Positions 1-9,264 of a stretch of 64,000 nt of DNA are shown piece after piece. Origin of the DNA: Diploptera punctata (lineage: Eukaryota; Arthropoda; Insecta; Blattodea; Blaberidae); assembly GCA_030220185.1 (NCBI GenBank), contig JASPKZ010008351.1:2231001-2295000 (forward strand), read 5' to 3'. The notes below the pieces were generated by a model that saw only the letters and a list, made by a program, of their open reading frames with translations, did not search any database and was not told the DNA's origin. The position numbers and the translations under genes are program-made. Numbering within the stretch: position 1 is the first letter of the stretch; every line of letters starts with the position of its first letter.

Positions 1-270
1 ACTGCAGTATCGGCGACCCATTTTCACCATCATCAGCTGTTTTAACGACTCTCAATTTTTTCTTTTGCCTGTAATTATCCAAACTGCCATCTGGTGTTCT
101 TTTGAAGGAATTATTTTCTAAACTGACATCTGGTGTTCTTTTGAATGAATCATTTTCTAAACTGCCATCTGTTGCATTTTTGAAGAACTTTGTAATCAAG
201 CTCGGTGCGTCCTGAGCTACAGGGGCGAGTTCTAATCTAGATGCAAATCTTTCTCTTATATACGCTGTAA
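1..270 (-). mobile_element. Penelope-like element (PLE) 3' fragment, C-terminal ORF plus hammerhead
   Basis: On the minus strand an open frame runs from about 266 down to the window edge. It contains SLITKFFKNATDG, which resembles the end of other PLE ORFs here (NLITKFI..TKDG at 52854-53075; DLISRFFSQPMEG at 58220-58561), so I read it as the tail of a PLE endonuclease ORF. Three copies of a 39-bp unit (about 81, 120 and 159) keep the frame and repeat the motif KRTPDGSLEN. At 1-36 the ORF runs into a hammerhead-like core: box CTGATGA, a short helix II, GATA in place of GAAA, then the self-complementary ACTGCAGT at the window edge. The 5' side is truncated near 270; the rest lies outside the window. 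Confidence 0.7.
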
Positions 271-314
271 TTAAATTAATAATAAAAACATTAACATAGA
301 AATTTATATTTCAG

Positions 315-456
315 GTATAATCTCAATTTGAAGACAATTTGTGGACCAATCAAACATGGTCTTGGAGTTTTATTAAAGGAAAATCCTCATCTTAAAGCAG
401 GTCTTATGGGTACAAGGAGAACTGATCCATATTCTGAAACTCTTAAATCTTTCCAG
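315..456 (+). CDS. FLAD1: FAD synthase (FLAD1-like), internal exon of PAPS-reductase-like domain
   Basis: This exon follows a clear acceptor (ttatatttcag) and ends at CAG before gtttgt. It encodes 47 codons, including KTICGPIKHGLG and the family signature LMGTRRTDPYSETL. In FAD synthases of this type the arginine-containing MGTRRTDPY segment helps form the active site that adenylates FMN to FAD using ATP. The first base completes a codon begun in an exon outside the window. The frame continues without a break into the exon at 2429. I am confident of the family; the N-terminal part of the protein is outside the window. Confidence 0.92.
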
Positions 457-686
457 GTTTGTATTTTGCATTTTTATCTCATTATTTTCATTGCTTAGTT
501 TAAAGACGCACATGTTTTGCATCTAATGCCTCTGAGCATCATGTGAGAATGTTCATGAGATATCTGATTTCAGTTTATTAAATGAAAGTGATATTTAATT
601 TTAGGAAGTTATATTTTGAGGTTATTTTAATTATATTATTTTTGGTCTGGACATCTTACCTCAATATTAATGTTGATTTGTTCTTG

Positions 687-720
687 GACATGTTTCAAAA
701 CAGTTCTGTTTTATCGTCAG
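687..720 (-). ncRNA. Hammerhead ribozyme core (PLE left arm)
   Basis: The minus strand reads CTGACGA, one extra T, helix II AAAACAG/CTGTTTT, GAAA, then the self-complementary ACATGT followed by C17. All core positions match the hammerhead consensus. Helix III is very short, as is typical of PLE-encoded hammerheads. Confidence 0.8.
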
Positions 721-958
721 CTTTCCCAGACTGGTTTTATTTATGTTGCATTATGTTGCACCACCTGGATGTCGATGTCAGCTCCATCCTGTGGTTGGCC
801 AAAGAACCTCCAAACAAGGTCACCCTCCATCGGAATATCAAAATTCATAACTCTGTTTCTGTTCTTCTGAATATAAATATATTTGCATCTGCAACCACAG
901 GATGGAGCTGACATCGACATCCAGGTGGTGCAACATAAATAAAACCAGTCTGGGAAAG

Positions 959-992
959 CTGACGATAAAACAGAATTGTTTTGAAACATGTC
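959..992 (+). ncRNA. Hammerhead ribozyme core (PLE right arm)
   Basis: CTGACGA, extra T, helix II AAAACA/TGTTTT, GAAA, ACATGT, cleavage C at 992. It is the mirror copy of the core at 687-720. Confidence 0.8.
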
Positions 993-1288
993 CAAGAACA
1001 AATCAACATTAATATTGAGGTAAGATGTCCAGACCAAAAATAATATAAATAAATGAAAGTGAATTTAATAGAAGTTTAGAATTGTTAAGAAGTTTCTTAA
1101 TACTGTTAAAAACTCAAATTCTGACATTTTGTTGAATAAAAAAGCCTCCCCACCAAGCATTGTGAAATTTTATTTGTACTTAAATTAATGTTGGGAAGTA
1201 AACATTATGAGGTTATATCATTAAATAATGAATGGAGAACATATTTTTAACAACTCCTCTCATAAAATTTCAAGTTTTTTTGACTTAA

Positions 1289-1325
1289 GACCAGTGGTTT
1301 TAGACGACTTCTCGTCCCTCTTCAG
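1289..1325 (-). ncRNA. Hammerhead core with decayed box II
   Basis: CTGAAGA, extra G, helix II GGACGA/TCGTCT with loop GAAG, then AAAA instead of GAAA (G12 changed to A), then ACC-ACT-GGT and C17. Cleavage is probably lost or weak. Confidence 0.55.
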
Positions 1326-1777
1326 TCATGACTCCAACTGTTGAAAATCTCTGGCTATTGATTTCTCTATGGTCCTCACCTCTTGTGCTGCCATCTTTGG
1401 TTGGATATATAAATTTCAAAATTAAATTTTTTTCTACTGGAATATCGAAGTTCATCGATCAATATTTATTCTTCTGAAAGAATATCTTTTCCCAGACTGT
1501 TAATTCTAATGGTTTATTGTTTCAAAAGTTTTGCCTCTCTTCTAATTTTATGATGTTCTAGCAAACTATGTGCGGCAGTTGCTGATTTTCAATTTCACGG
1601 TTTTTATCTAAAATGTTCTTTAGTACGAGTTTCCAAATTCCTTTTTGTTTTACCTATATATACCTTGCTACAATCATTACAATTTATTTGATATATTCCA
1701 GATTTCTTACTATCTGGGATGTTTGATATATACAGGAAAGATACTCATACAATAATTTCATATCTATTTTCTAAAAT

Positions 1778-2130
1778 CCTGGCCAGAATCATCAGAAAAT
1801 CAAAAAAGTGTCTTTGTATCCATGTAATGGAATCTTTGAACACGATTTTCACCTACTTAGAAACATTGGATCGACTTGAAGCTATGTATACTTCTAAAGG
1901 ATCTGTGACAATACAATATTTTCATATTAGTTTCTAAAATCCTGGCCAGAATCGTCAGAAAATAAAAAAAAAAGTGTCTTTGTATCTATGTAATGGAATC
2001 TTTGAACACGATTTTCACCCACTTAGAAACATTGGATCGACTTGTATACTTGTAAAGGACCCGTTACAATACAATAATTTGTATAAATTCTTTCTAAAAT
2101 CCTGACCAGAATCATCAGAAAATCAAAAAA
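1778..2130 (+). repeat. Tandem repeat, period about 160-163 bp, 2.2 copies
   Basis: Copies begin with cctggccagaatc at 1778, 1941 and 2101 (partial). Each contains the phrase gaacacgattttcac. The array lies within the composite PLE, just ahead of the tRNA-Tyr-like sequence. No coding content is seen. Confidence 0.85.
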
Positions 2131-2176
2131 ATGAAAACTGGTATAATAGGTTGCGGACTTGTCGACTTTTTAGTCA

Positions 2177-2267
2177 ATCGTAAGAGCTCAGTTGGTAGAG
2201 CGGTGAACTCTAGTGGTATATAAGTTAAGTAATCCATAGGTCGCTGGTTCAAATCTGGCTGGGAGGA
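2177..2267 (+). pseudogene. tRNA-Tyr-like sequence with intron, anticodon changed to CTA
   Basis: The A-box region (AGCTCAGTTGGTAGAGCGGT), the piece ATCCATAGGTCGCTGGTTC and the B box match a eukaryotic tRNA-Tyr carrying an intron after the anticodon. The anticodon position reads CTA, where tRNA-Tyr has GTA. The 5' acceptor strand does not pair with the 3' strand (TGGGAGGA), so the cloverleaf is broken. A run of T follows directly. It is most likely a pseudogene or the head of a SINE. Confidence 0.65.
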
Positions 2268-2428
2268 TTTTTTTTTAGAAGAGTCTCAAGTCAACAAAAC
2301 TTGAAATTTTATGAGCCGAGTTGTTTAAAATATATTCTCCATTCACTATTAATTTGTGAAATTCATTTAACTTGTAACCAAATAACCAATAAAATAAAAT
2401 GCATTATAATGTATTTTTATGACTACAG

Positions 2429-2550
2429 ATGACAGATGAAAGTTGGCCTCAGGTTATGCGTGTCTGCCCTATATTAGATTGGAGTTACCAAGATGTCTGG
2501 AAGTTTCTAAGAGATTTGTCTGTACCTTATTGTAAACTCTATGATGAAGG
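2429..2550 (+). CDS. FLAD1: FAD synthase (FLAD1-like), penultimate exon
   Basis: The exon follows gactacag and begins in phase 0 with [12 protein letters not shown]. It contains [14 protein letters not shown] and [10 protein letters not shown], the most conserved segment of the PAPS-reductase-like FAD synthetase domain. The donor is a strong gtgagt. It ends with two bases of a glycine codon, and the base needed to complete it opens the exon at 23758. Phases agree across all three exons, so this is an active-looking gene, not a pseudogene. The next intron is about 21.2 kb. Confidence 0.95.
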
Positions 2551-2734
2551 GTGAGTACAGAAAATAATTTTTATTTTGTAACCTAATTCACATTTATATT
2601 TAAGTCTTGTAAAGTTTGTTTTTATTTTATTTTATTGCACAATTATTATATAGCTTGTATCTAGCATCTGGATTTCGGTATATGTGTGGTTTAATGGAAT
2701 ACATATGTCTTTATATTTGAAAAGAAAAATATAT

Positions 2735-2806
2735 GCATAGACGGGGGTTTGAACCCAGGACCATTGACTCTCTATGTCAATGCTCTTCCATCTGAGCTAC
2801 CTAGGC
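2735..2806 (-). other. tRNA-like cloverleaf (72 nt)
   Basis: Same design as the units at 2932, 3232 and 3531, but on the other strand and with a few acceptor mismatches. The anticodon loop ATAGAGA would give anticodon AGA. Confidence 0.6.
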
Positions 2807-2931
2807 CTCCAATCTAAATGCGTATTTTTCTCTAAAGAAGCCACCATTTGCAAAAATCGTAGCAATGGCTCGTAGCATTTGGGGTTAGGGAATTAACTTG
2901 TTTAAGAGAAAAATATGCGTTTAGATTGGAA

Positions 2932-3003
2932 GCCTAGGTAGCTCAAATGGAAGAGCATTGACATTGATAGTCAAAGGTCCTGGGTTCAAACCCCAGTCTA
3001 GGC
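2932..3003 (+). other. tRNA-like cloverleaf (72 nt), anticodon TGA
   Basis: Acceptor GCCTAGG pairs with TCTAGGC, D stem GCTC with GAGC, anticodon stem TTGAC with GTCAA, T stem CTGGG with CCCAG. The A box (TAGCTCAAATGG) and B box (GGTTCAAACCC) are intact. The loop ATTGATA has T33 and gives TGA. The variable loop is only 5 nt, unlike a real tRNA-Ser. A T-rich Pol III-type stop follows within 10 nt. Confidence 0.7.
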
Positions 3004-3231
3004 GTATATTTTTCTTTTCAAATATAATTTGTCCATCATTAAGATGTTTAAAAACGAATAATTTTTACATTGAAAAGAAGCACTACTGGCTTTATAAGTA
3101 ATGTTTAAATTCCCAATAAAAAGTCTTCTTAATAAAGAAGCCGCTATTTGCAAAAATTGTAGCAACGGCTCATAGCATTTGGGGTTAGGGAATTAACTTG
3201 TATAAGAGAAAAATATGCGTTTAGATTGGAG

Positions 3232-3303
3232 GCCTAGGTAGCTCAGATGGAAGAGCATTGACATAGAGAGTCAAAGGTCCCGGGTTCAAATCCCAGTCTA
3301 GGC
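3232..3303 (+). other. tRNA-like cloverleaf (72 nt), anticodon AGA
   Basis: All four stems form as in the unit at 2932, apart from one T-stem mismatch. Anticodon loop is ATAGAGA. A and B boxes are intact and a T-run follows. Confidence 0.7.
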
Positions 3304-3530
3304 GTATATTTTTCTTTTCAAATATAATTTGTCCATCATTAAGATGTTTAAAAATGAATAATTTTAACATTGAAAGAAGCACTACTGGCTTTATAAGTAG
3401 TGTTTAAATTCCCAATAAAAAGTCTTCTTAATAAAGAAGCCGCTATTTGCAAAAATTGTAGCAACGGCTCATAGCATTTGGGGTTAGGGAATTAACTTGT
3501 ATAAGAGAAAAATATGCGTTTAGATTGGAG

Positions 3531-3602
3531 GCCTAGGTAGCTCAGATGGAAGAGCATTGACATAGAGAGTCAAAGGTCCCGGGTTCAAATCCCAGTCTAG
3601 GC
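3531..3602 (+). other. tRNA-like cloverleaf (72 nt), anticodon AGA
   Basis: Practically identical to the unit 299 bp upstream. Third plus-strand copy of the local array. Confidence 0.7.
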
Positions 3603-3879
3603 GTATATTTTTCTTTTCAAATATAATTTGTCCATCATTAAGATGTTTAAAAATGAATAATATTAACATATTTCTTTCTCTTCAAGTTATACAGTTAATG
3701 GATAGATAATGTTAATGTGATCTATTTTCAATGCATAAACTGTCTTTGCCAGTCAAGTGCGATGGTCACAGCTGTATGATGAAAATGCACATTACATTTT
3801 ATAACAACTCATATAGCAAAATGGTATGCTATTATTTTATTTAACAATACACTTTAACAGCTAAAATCATTACACTCGT

Positions 3880-4127
3880 TAGTGTCGCAGTTCAAATATG
3901 GGAGTGAAAGGCCAACATATTTTGCACAGATGACTCTTTTTTACAGGGTTTAGGTTCTTTTGCATGCCCTAAATCTACGATACAGGACTTATTGCTAGAT
4001 TTCTATTCCAAAGAGGTGCATACTCAGGATCTTTATGCCTTGAATCATCCACTGACCTCGACTAAGTTTTTGAAGCTGCGAACCTAGGGTCCAGAGTAGA
4101 GTATGGTAACCACTAGTCCATGAGGAC
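3880..4127 (-). repeat. Degenerate tRNA-headed SINE remnant
   Basis: Shares order and phrases with the elements at 47880-48196 and 57850-58155: a tRNA-like end at 4080-4127 on the minus strand and the phrase cgcagttcaaat at the other end. Too decayed to set borders. The 3680-3880 stretch before it shows nothing recognisable. Confidence 0.5.
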
Positions 4128-4404
4128 TGACCCTATTGCAAAATGTTCAGCTTATAAATACTAGAAGGCATTTCATCATCATCCAGGGATTAAACCTGTT
4201 GGCTCGTTCCGGTTTCATGAAAGCTAGAATTGTTAAAATTGTTCAGACCATCTTCTGTGTGGGCGTCCAACATTTCTCCTTCTATGCAGTTTATAATTTA
4301 ACAATAATTTTGGAAATCTTTCTTCTGCCATTCTATCAATATGTTCTTTCCAGTCGTTCCTATATTTAATTATTCGGTCTGTAAGTTTGAATAGAAGGCA
4401 TTTA

Positions 4405-4888
4405 TTATTCTAAATATAATCAATTGAGTTGGTGTTTACTTGATGAAAATCATATTTATTAATTAAATAAAAATAAAACGTAGTTTTATTTGATTTTCAT
4501 ATTTATTATATAATTCAGTGACAGCTGTTTCGGTACACTGTACCTTCTTCAGACATGTTAACAAATTATGAATTGTGTCCTAACAGATCTAAGCAACAAT
4601 ACAACAATATTTATTTAAATTTTTAAATTTAACAAAGGGGATTCATTCAAATCAAGTTGAGAATTTAACAGTTTGTTACTACTTTTAAATTTATTAATTT
4701 CTACAGCCTCCAAAAGATCTAACTTCTTACCCCTATCACAAACATGTAAAATTTCAAAATTTGGATCGAAAACAATGATTAAATTGGAATAGGTGGTTAG
4801 CATATTTTGAATATTCTAAATTTCTGTTAAATGCTCTCATGTGTTTCTTTATCCGAGAGATAAAAGGTCTACCAGTTATTCTAAATAT
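4405..4888 (-). mobile_element. PLE 3' fragment with 13-bp target duplication
   Basis: TTATTCTAAATAT flanks the element at 4405-4417 and 4876-4888. The minus-strand ORF at 4615-4803 contains ILHVCDRGKKLDLLE and SNKLLNSQ, the region that follows the GIY-YIG nuclease in many PLEs. A hammerhead lies at 4520-4552. The element is 5'-truncated. It lies in the FLAD1 intron. Confidence 0.75.
4520..4552 (-). ncRNA. Hammerhead ribozyme core (full consensus)
   Basis: CTGAAGA, extra A, helix II GGTAC/GTACC with loop AGT, GAAA, self-complementary ACAGCTGT, cleavage C. Every core position fits. Confidence 0.85.
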
Positions 4889-4944
4889 GTTTCTAGAATT
4901 TATTTAGAAATACAATAGGATGTAACATTAAGAGGTTTGTTTAA

Positions 4945-5042
4945 TAATTAAGACATTTTGTCTGAGCTCAAAAGCCTTGAAACATATGTTCGACAAAAAC
5001 AACCATAAGAAGTAAGAATGTACAGACAAAATGTCTTAATTA
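4945..5042. repeat. Short inverted repeat around an 57-bp spacer
   Basis: taagacattttgtctg near 4948 is mirrored by cagacaaaatgtctta near 5025. No coding content. The rest of 4890-5590 shows no gene or known repeat. Confidence 0.5.
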
Positions 5043-5592
5043 TGTTTCTAGAAACCTATCATAAGAGTATGGTATACAAATATTGAACATTTTAAGGAAG
5101 TTCATTCTCATATATGTACAATTCAATAATACTGCCAAAGTAAGCCAACATAAAAGTTTCTCTAATCCATAATATGGCCAATAATTTCATTGTGGGAAAC
5201 TGCTGCTTTTGTTAAACTTCCCAGATTAACAATACCCCATTTTTGTCCATCTAGTATTTTTGTCTTGGCCAAATAATAAACAGTTCCAACAAAATAATGC
5301 ATTAAACTATATACTGTCAGGTAACCACGAATATTAATTTCTCATGTGTCAAACAAGTTAAATGCCTTCTAAATTTTGCTTTTTTTTTAATTTTATTTTT
5401 ATTTTTTTGTTAGATCTGTAGAGTTGGCCTACCTTGTGTATGAGGTTATTTTTCTTATGGAAAGGTCTGTAGAAAAATAGTCTTTTCTTTACATTAAAAT
5501 TTGCAGTCATTCACATTCATTTTCTCTAACTTGGCAAATCACATTTATCAGTAACACTCTAACTAAAACTAGTGAAAGCAAATTACTAGCAC

Positions 5593-6565
5593 ATTTATAC
5601 AAATTATATTTGAAAACAAAAATATATGCCTAGACTGGGGTTTGAACCCAGGACCTTTGACTCTCTATGTCAATGCTCTTCCAAATGAGCTACCTAGGCC
5701 TCCAATCTAAACACGTATTTTTCTCTTCTACATAGGTAATTCCCTAACCCCAAATGCTATGAGCCATTGCTACGATTTTTGAAAATGGCGGCTTCTTTAT
5801 TAAGAAGACATTTTATTGGGAATTTAAACATTACTTGGGGTTGTAAGGGGTAGTGACGTGTGTATAACCTCTCCTACCTAATTCTCATCCTCACCTTCTC
5901 GTGGTACAACCCGTTTTCACAAACGAGGCTCTGAGGACCGAGTCACGGTGGTATAACCGTTCCATCAGGTACTGAGTAAATGCGGTATCCTAATGTCTGT
6001 CCAGAGACTAAAAGCTAGCAGCCCTACCACTGGACTACTTAGCGTCAGGCCAGTAACCTGTCCTAAGGAACTTCAAAACTACTTTCAAGTCTCAACACGA
6101 AAAAAAGAAGACCAGGACGTCCACTCAAAAGACTTCTGGATGGTGTTTCTCTTGAGGCCGAAACAGGTCAACAAATGGCCTAAATTCGTGAATGTACTAT
6201 GATGATGATGACTTATAAAGCCAGTAGTGCTTCTTTCAATGTTAATATTATTCGTTTTTAAACATCTTAATGATGGACAAATTATATTTGAAAAGAAAAA
6301 TATATGCCTAGACTGGGGTTTGAACCCAGGACCTTTGACTCTCTATGTCAATGCTCTTAGCATTTGGGGTTAGGAAGTTAACTATGTAGAAGAGAAAAAT
6401 ACGCGTTTAGATTGGAGGCCTAGGTAGCTCACTTGGAAGAGCATTGACATAGAGTCAAAGGTCCTGGGTTCAAACCCCAGTCTAGGCGTATATTTTTCTT
6501 TTCAAATATAATTTGTCCATCATTAAGATGTTTAAAAACGAATAATATTAACATTTAAACAAATT
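5593..6565. mobile_element. tRNA-bearing inverted element with LINE fragment inserted
   Basis: It starts ATATTTGAAAAC at 5606 and ends AATAATATTAAC at 6552. Flanks ATTTATACAAAT (5593-5604) and ATTTAAACAAAT (6553-6564) differ by one base. A minus-strand tRNA-like unit lies at 5628-5699, a truncated one near 6308-6358 and a plus-strand one at 6418-6487 (anticodon loop short by two bases). Between them, about 5850-6205 is foreign: a LINE 3' end related to 11930-12315, ending in an ATG-repeat tail. Confidence 0.7.
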
Positions 6566-6803
6566 CACTGCTGATATTAAATTACTTCAACTGTTGCTTT
6601 CCACAAATAATGTGCACACATTCGCATTCATTCAATTGTTGATTACATAATATAAATTAAGGTTCTTAAATTAATAGGTTGCTATAGCTAACAAAGCGAA
6701 CCACATAATTTGATTTTATGTATGTTTTGTAAAAATATAACAAATTAAATATTATGATTACGAATTATGCTTTTGAATATATTCTTTTGCTTTCCAAATC
6801 AGC

Positions 6804-9132
6804 CAATAACCTTCCATTAAATTAATATAATAAATTTGGGAATTTTTACATTATGAGGTTTTCTTAATAAGAATGAAGTGAATCGTGAATTCTTCTTACC
6901 TCATACATCTATGTTTTTTAACACAGAACTCCAGTATCAGAAAAAAAAAACATCTTTTCTAAATTGACAGTCGTGAAAACAGTTGAAGATGGTAAAGATA
7001 TTTTTTTCAATACTGCAGTTCTGTGTTAAAAAACATAGATGTATGAGGTAAGACTATTAAATTGTCAGCATCAGAAAGCATTGGTTGTTTAAAAAAGAGG
7101 CAAAACAAGAAATGGTTTGATGAGGAATGTGCCGACATTGTAAAGAAAAGAAAGCTAGCAAAAATGAAATGGTTACAGGAGCCAAATGAGGTAAATTTAG
7201 AGCAATTGGGTAGTGTTAGACGGGAAACCACCAAGTTACTAAAGAGTAAAAAGAGGGAATATTTGAGAGAGAAGATTAATGATCTTGAAATGAATGCAAA
7301 AAATAGGAACATTAGAGAATTATATCAGGGAATTAGTATAGAGAAGAAAGGATTTCAGGCTAGAACAAACATAATTCGGAGTGAAAATGGGGATATGATT
7401 GCAGATTCCAAGAGTATATTAAATAGATGGAAAAGTTATTTTAATCAGCTATTAAATGTACATACAGAACAGGACGTTGAGGAGGTTAATTTACAGACAG
7501 CAGAAATGCTAGTCGCAGAACCAAGTGCATTAGAGGTTGAAATGGCAATTGAAAAATTGAAGATGTATAAAGCATCAGGTTCAGATGAGATCCCAGCAGA
7601 AGAACTGATAAAATCAGGGGGAGAAAAATTGATGGACAGAATACGCTGGTTGCTTAGTATGATTTGGGGAAAAAGAAGCTCTTCCAGATGAATGGAAGGA
7701 ATCAATTATCGTACCAATTTATAAGGAAGGAGATAAAACTGATTGCAACAACTAGAGAGGCATCTCATTACTTTCAACTTCGTACAAAATTCTAAAAATA
7801 TATTAGTAAGCAGACTTACTCCCTATATTGATTACATTCTAGGAGATCATCAATGTGCATTTAGAAGAAACATGTCTACAACAGAACAGATTTTTAGTAT
7901 AAGACAGATTTTAGAAAAGAAATGGGAATATATTGGCACTGTACATCAACTATACGTAGACTTCAAAAAAGCGTATGATTCAATTAAGGGAGAAGTTATA
8001 TAGTATCCTGCTGGAGTTCGGGATTCCCTAAAAGTTAGTTAGACTTATACGAATGTGTCTAAATGGCACAAAGAGTAGGGTGCGTGTAGGCAAACAGTTT
8101 TCGGACACTTTTGAAATCCAGAATGGGTTGAAGCAAGGAGATGCACTATCTCCTCTACTATTTAATTTTGTACTGGAGCATGCCATTAAATCTTTAGAGA
8201 ATGAGGAAGGCTTACAACTCAATGGTATTAATAAGCTGTTAGTTTATGCTGATGATGTAGTACTACTGGCCGATAGCGAGGAGATACTAAAGGCCAACAC
8301 GCACACACTATTGAGTAACACTAAGAAATTAGGACTGGAAGTAAATATCAGTAAAACTAAAACTAAATATATGGTCACACGTAGAAATACATTATATAAT
8401 GGAAATGGACAGCTAATGACAAATGAGGGAAATTTTGAGGAATTGGCTGAATTCAAATACCTAGGAACAATAATCACAAATAGGAATGAGATGCACAAAG
8501 AAATTAAACATAGGCTCAATTCTGGAAATGCATGCTATTATGCATTGCAGAGACTTTTGATGTCCCAACTCCTTTCAAAAAACGTTAAGCTGAAAATATA
8601 TAAAACTATTATTCTAACCAGTTATATTATATGGGTGCGAAACATGGACTCTTACTTTAAGGGAGGAAAGGAGATTACGAGTATTTGAGAATAAAGTTCT
8701 TAGGAAAATTTTTGGACCAAAGAGAGATGAACAGACAGGTGAATGGAGAAGACTACATAACAATGAACTACATGGTCTTTATAGGAAGCCAGATATAATA
8801 AGAACAGTTAAGTCCCGTAGACTGCGATGGGCAGGACATGTTGCGCGTATGGGGAATGAAAGACGTGCATGGAAACTTCTTGTAGGAAAGCCAGAAGGAA
8901 AACGCCCAGTTGGTAGACCAAGAATGAGGTGGGAGAACAACATTAACTATGATTTGAGGGAAGTAGATTATGCAGGGAATGATTGGAAAGCATTAGCTCA
9001 GGATAGGGATGTATGGAGAGCTTATGTCCGCGCGGCCATGAACCTACGGGTTCGATAGTGCCAGTGAGTAAGTAAGTAAGTAAGTATGAGGTAAGAAGAA
9101 TTCACAATTCATTTGATTCTCAATAACCTTCC
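6804..9132. mobile_element. PLE foldback, split by a LINE, with 12-bp target duplication
   Basis: CAATAACCTTCC lies at 6804-6815 and 9121-9132. The arms (about 6875-6945 and 7005-7052 plus 9084-9120) are inverted copies carrying the phrase ttacctcatacatctatg. The centre is homologous to the PLE end at 1-66, including a decayed hammerhead at 6983-7020. A LINE interrupts the right arm (7053-9083). The 6570-6800 stretch before it has no recognisable feature. Confidence 0.75.
7053..9083 (+). mobile_element. RTE-like LINE, 5'-truncated and frame-broken, with reverse transcriptase
   Basis: GTATGAGGTAAG flanks it at 7041-7052 and 9084-9095. Conceptual pieces in order: KWFDEECADIVKK upstream linker (7062-7691), a frameshift near 7670 and an in-frame stop near 7755, QLYVDFKKAYDS (RT motif A, about 7950), NGLKQGDALSPLLFN (RT motif B, about 8120), LVYADDVVLLADS (catalytic YADD, about 8240), then the terminal block GKPEGKRPVGRPRMRW ending at 9058. 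A GTAA-repeat tail follows. It is dead but fairly young. This family has at least eight more fragments in the window (LINE-1 below). Confidence 0.9.
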
Positions 9133-9264
9133 TTGATCAAAGCAATGCTTCATTAAATGATAGGTAAACAATTAATTTGATCTTGTGTGCAAGGTCGATG
9201 TTCATGGTTATCAATCAAATTTTAAGTTTTTCCTTCTACTTCTGGCATTGGCCAGGTCCTGCTA

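Larger units (their letters stand above)
580..1062. mobile_element. PLE foldback with 12-bp target duplication and two facing hammerheads
   Basis: The element (592-1050) is flanked by identical AAATGAAAGTGA copies at 580-591 and 1051-1062. Its outer parts are inverted arms (ggtctggacatcttacctc and its complement). The right arm keeps part of a PLE C-terminal ORF on the minus strand (YIYIQKNRNRVMNFDIP). Each arm holds a hammerhead core: 687-720 on minus and 959-992 on plus, both with CTGACGA, a long helix II (AAAACA paired to TGTTTT), GAAA, ACATGT and the cleavage-site C. It sits in the FLAD1 intron. Confidence 0.85.
1160..2363. mobile_element. Composite PLE with inverted ends, GIY-YIG remnant, tandem repeat and tRNA-like insert
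   Basis: TTGTGAAATT repeats at 1160-1169 and 2354-2363 bound the element. The left end (about 1225-1290) and right end (about 2285-2345) are inverted copies. Minus-strand sequence from about 1325 to 1720 is a frameshifted PLE endonuclease tail; near 1700 it encodes a GIY-YIG-like start (SGIYQINCND, then YIGKTK). A degenerate hammerhead lies at 1289-1325. Inside are a 160-bp tandem repeat (1778-2130) and a tRNA-Tyr-like sequence (2177-2267). Confidence 0.7.
2701..3677 (+). mobile_element. tRNA-bearing inverted element with a tandem triplication
   Basis: The ends are ATATTTGAAAAG (from 2713) and AATAATATTAAC (to 3665), the same termini as the copy at 20749-21101. Near-identical 12-mers flank it (ACATATGTCTTT 2701-2712, ACATATTTCTTT 3666-3677). 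Inside are one minus-strand tRNA-like unit (2735-2806), a spacer with the phrase catttggggttaggg, then three plus-strand units spaced 299-300 bp apart. The last two repeats are almost identical, so the expansion is recent. Confidence 0.75.

Noticed and set aside
1..266. Minus-strand host exon with acceptor-like ttaattacag at about 266
   Set aside because: The encoded segment matches the tails of PLE ORFs elsewhere in the window and runs into a hammerhead core, so it is a truncated PLE; the acceptor is a coincidence.
2177..2267. Functional amber-suppressor tRNA
   Set aside because: The acceptor stem does not pair, so it should not be processed or charged.
2735..3602. Genuine serine tRNA genes
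   Set aside because: The short variable loop and their mobile, inverted context argue against it, although the cloverleaf is good.
2713..3665. CRISPR-like array from regular repeats
   Set aside because: Units are 300 bp tandem repeats with tRNA-like cores in a eukaryotic intron; no short repeat/spacer pattern or cas genes.
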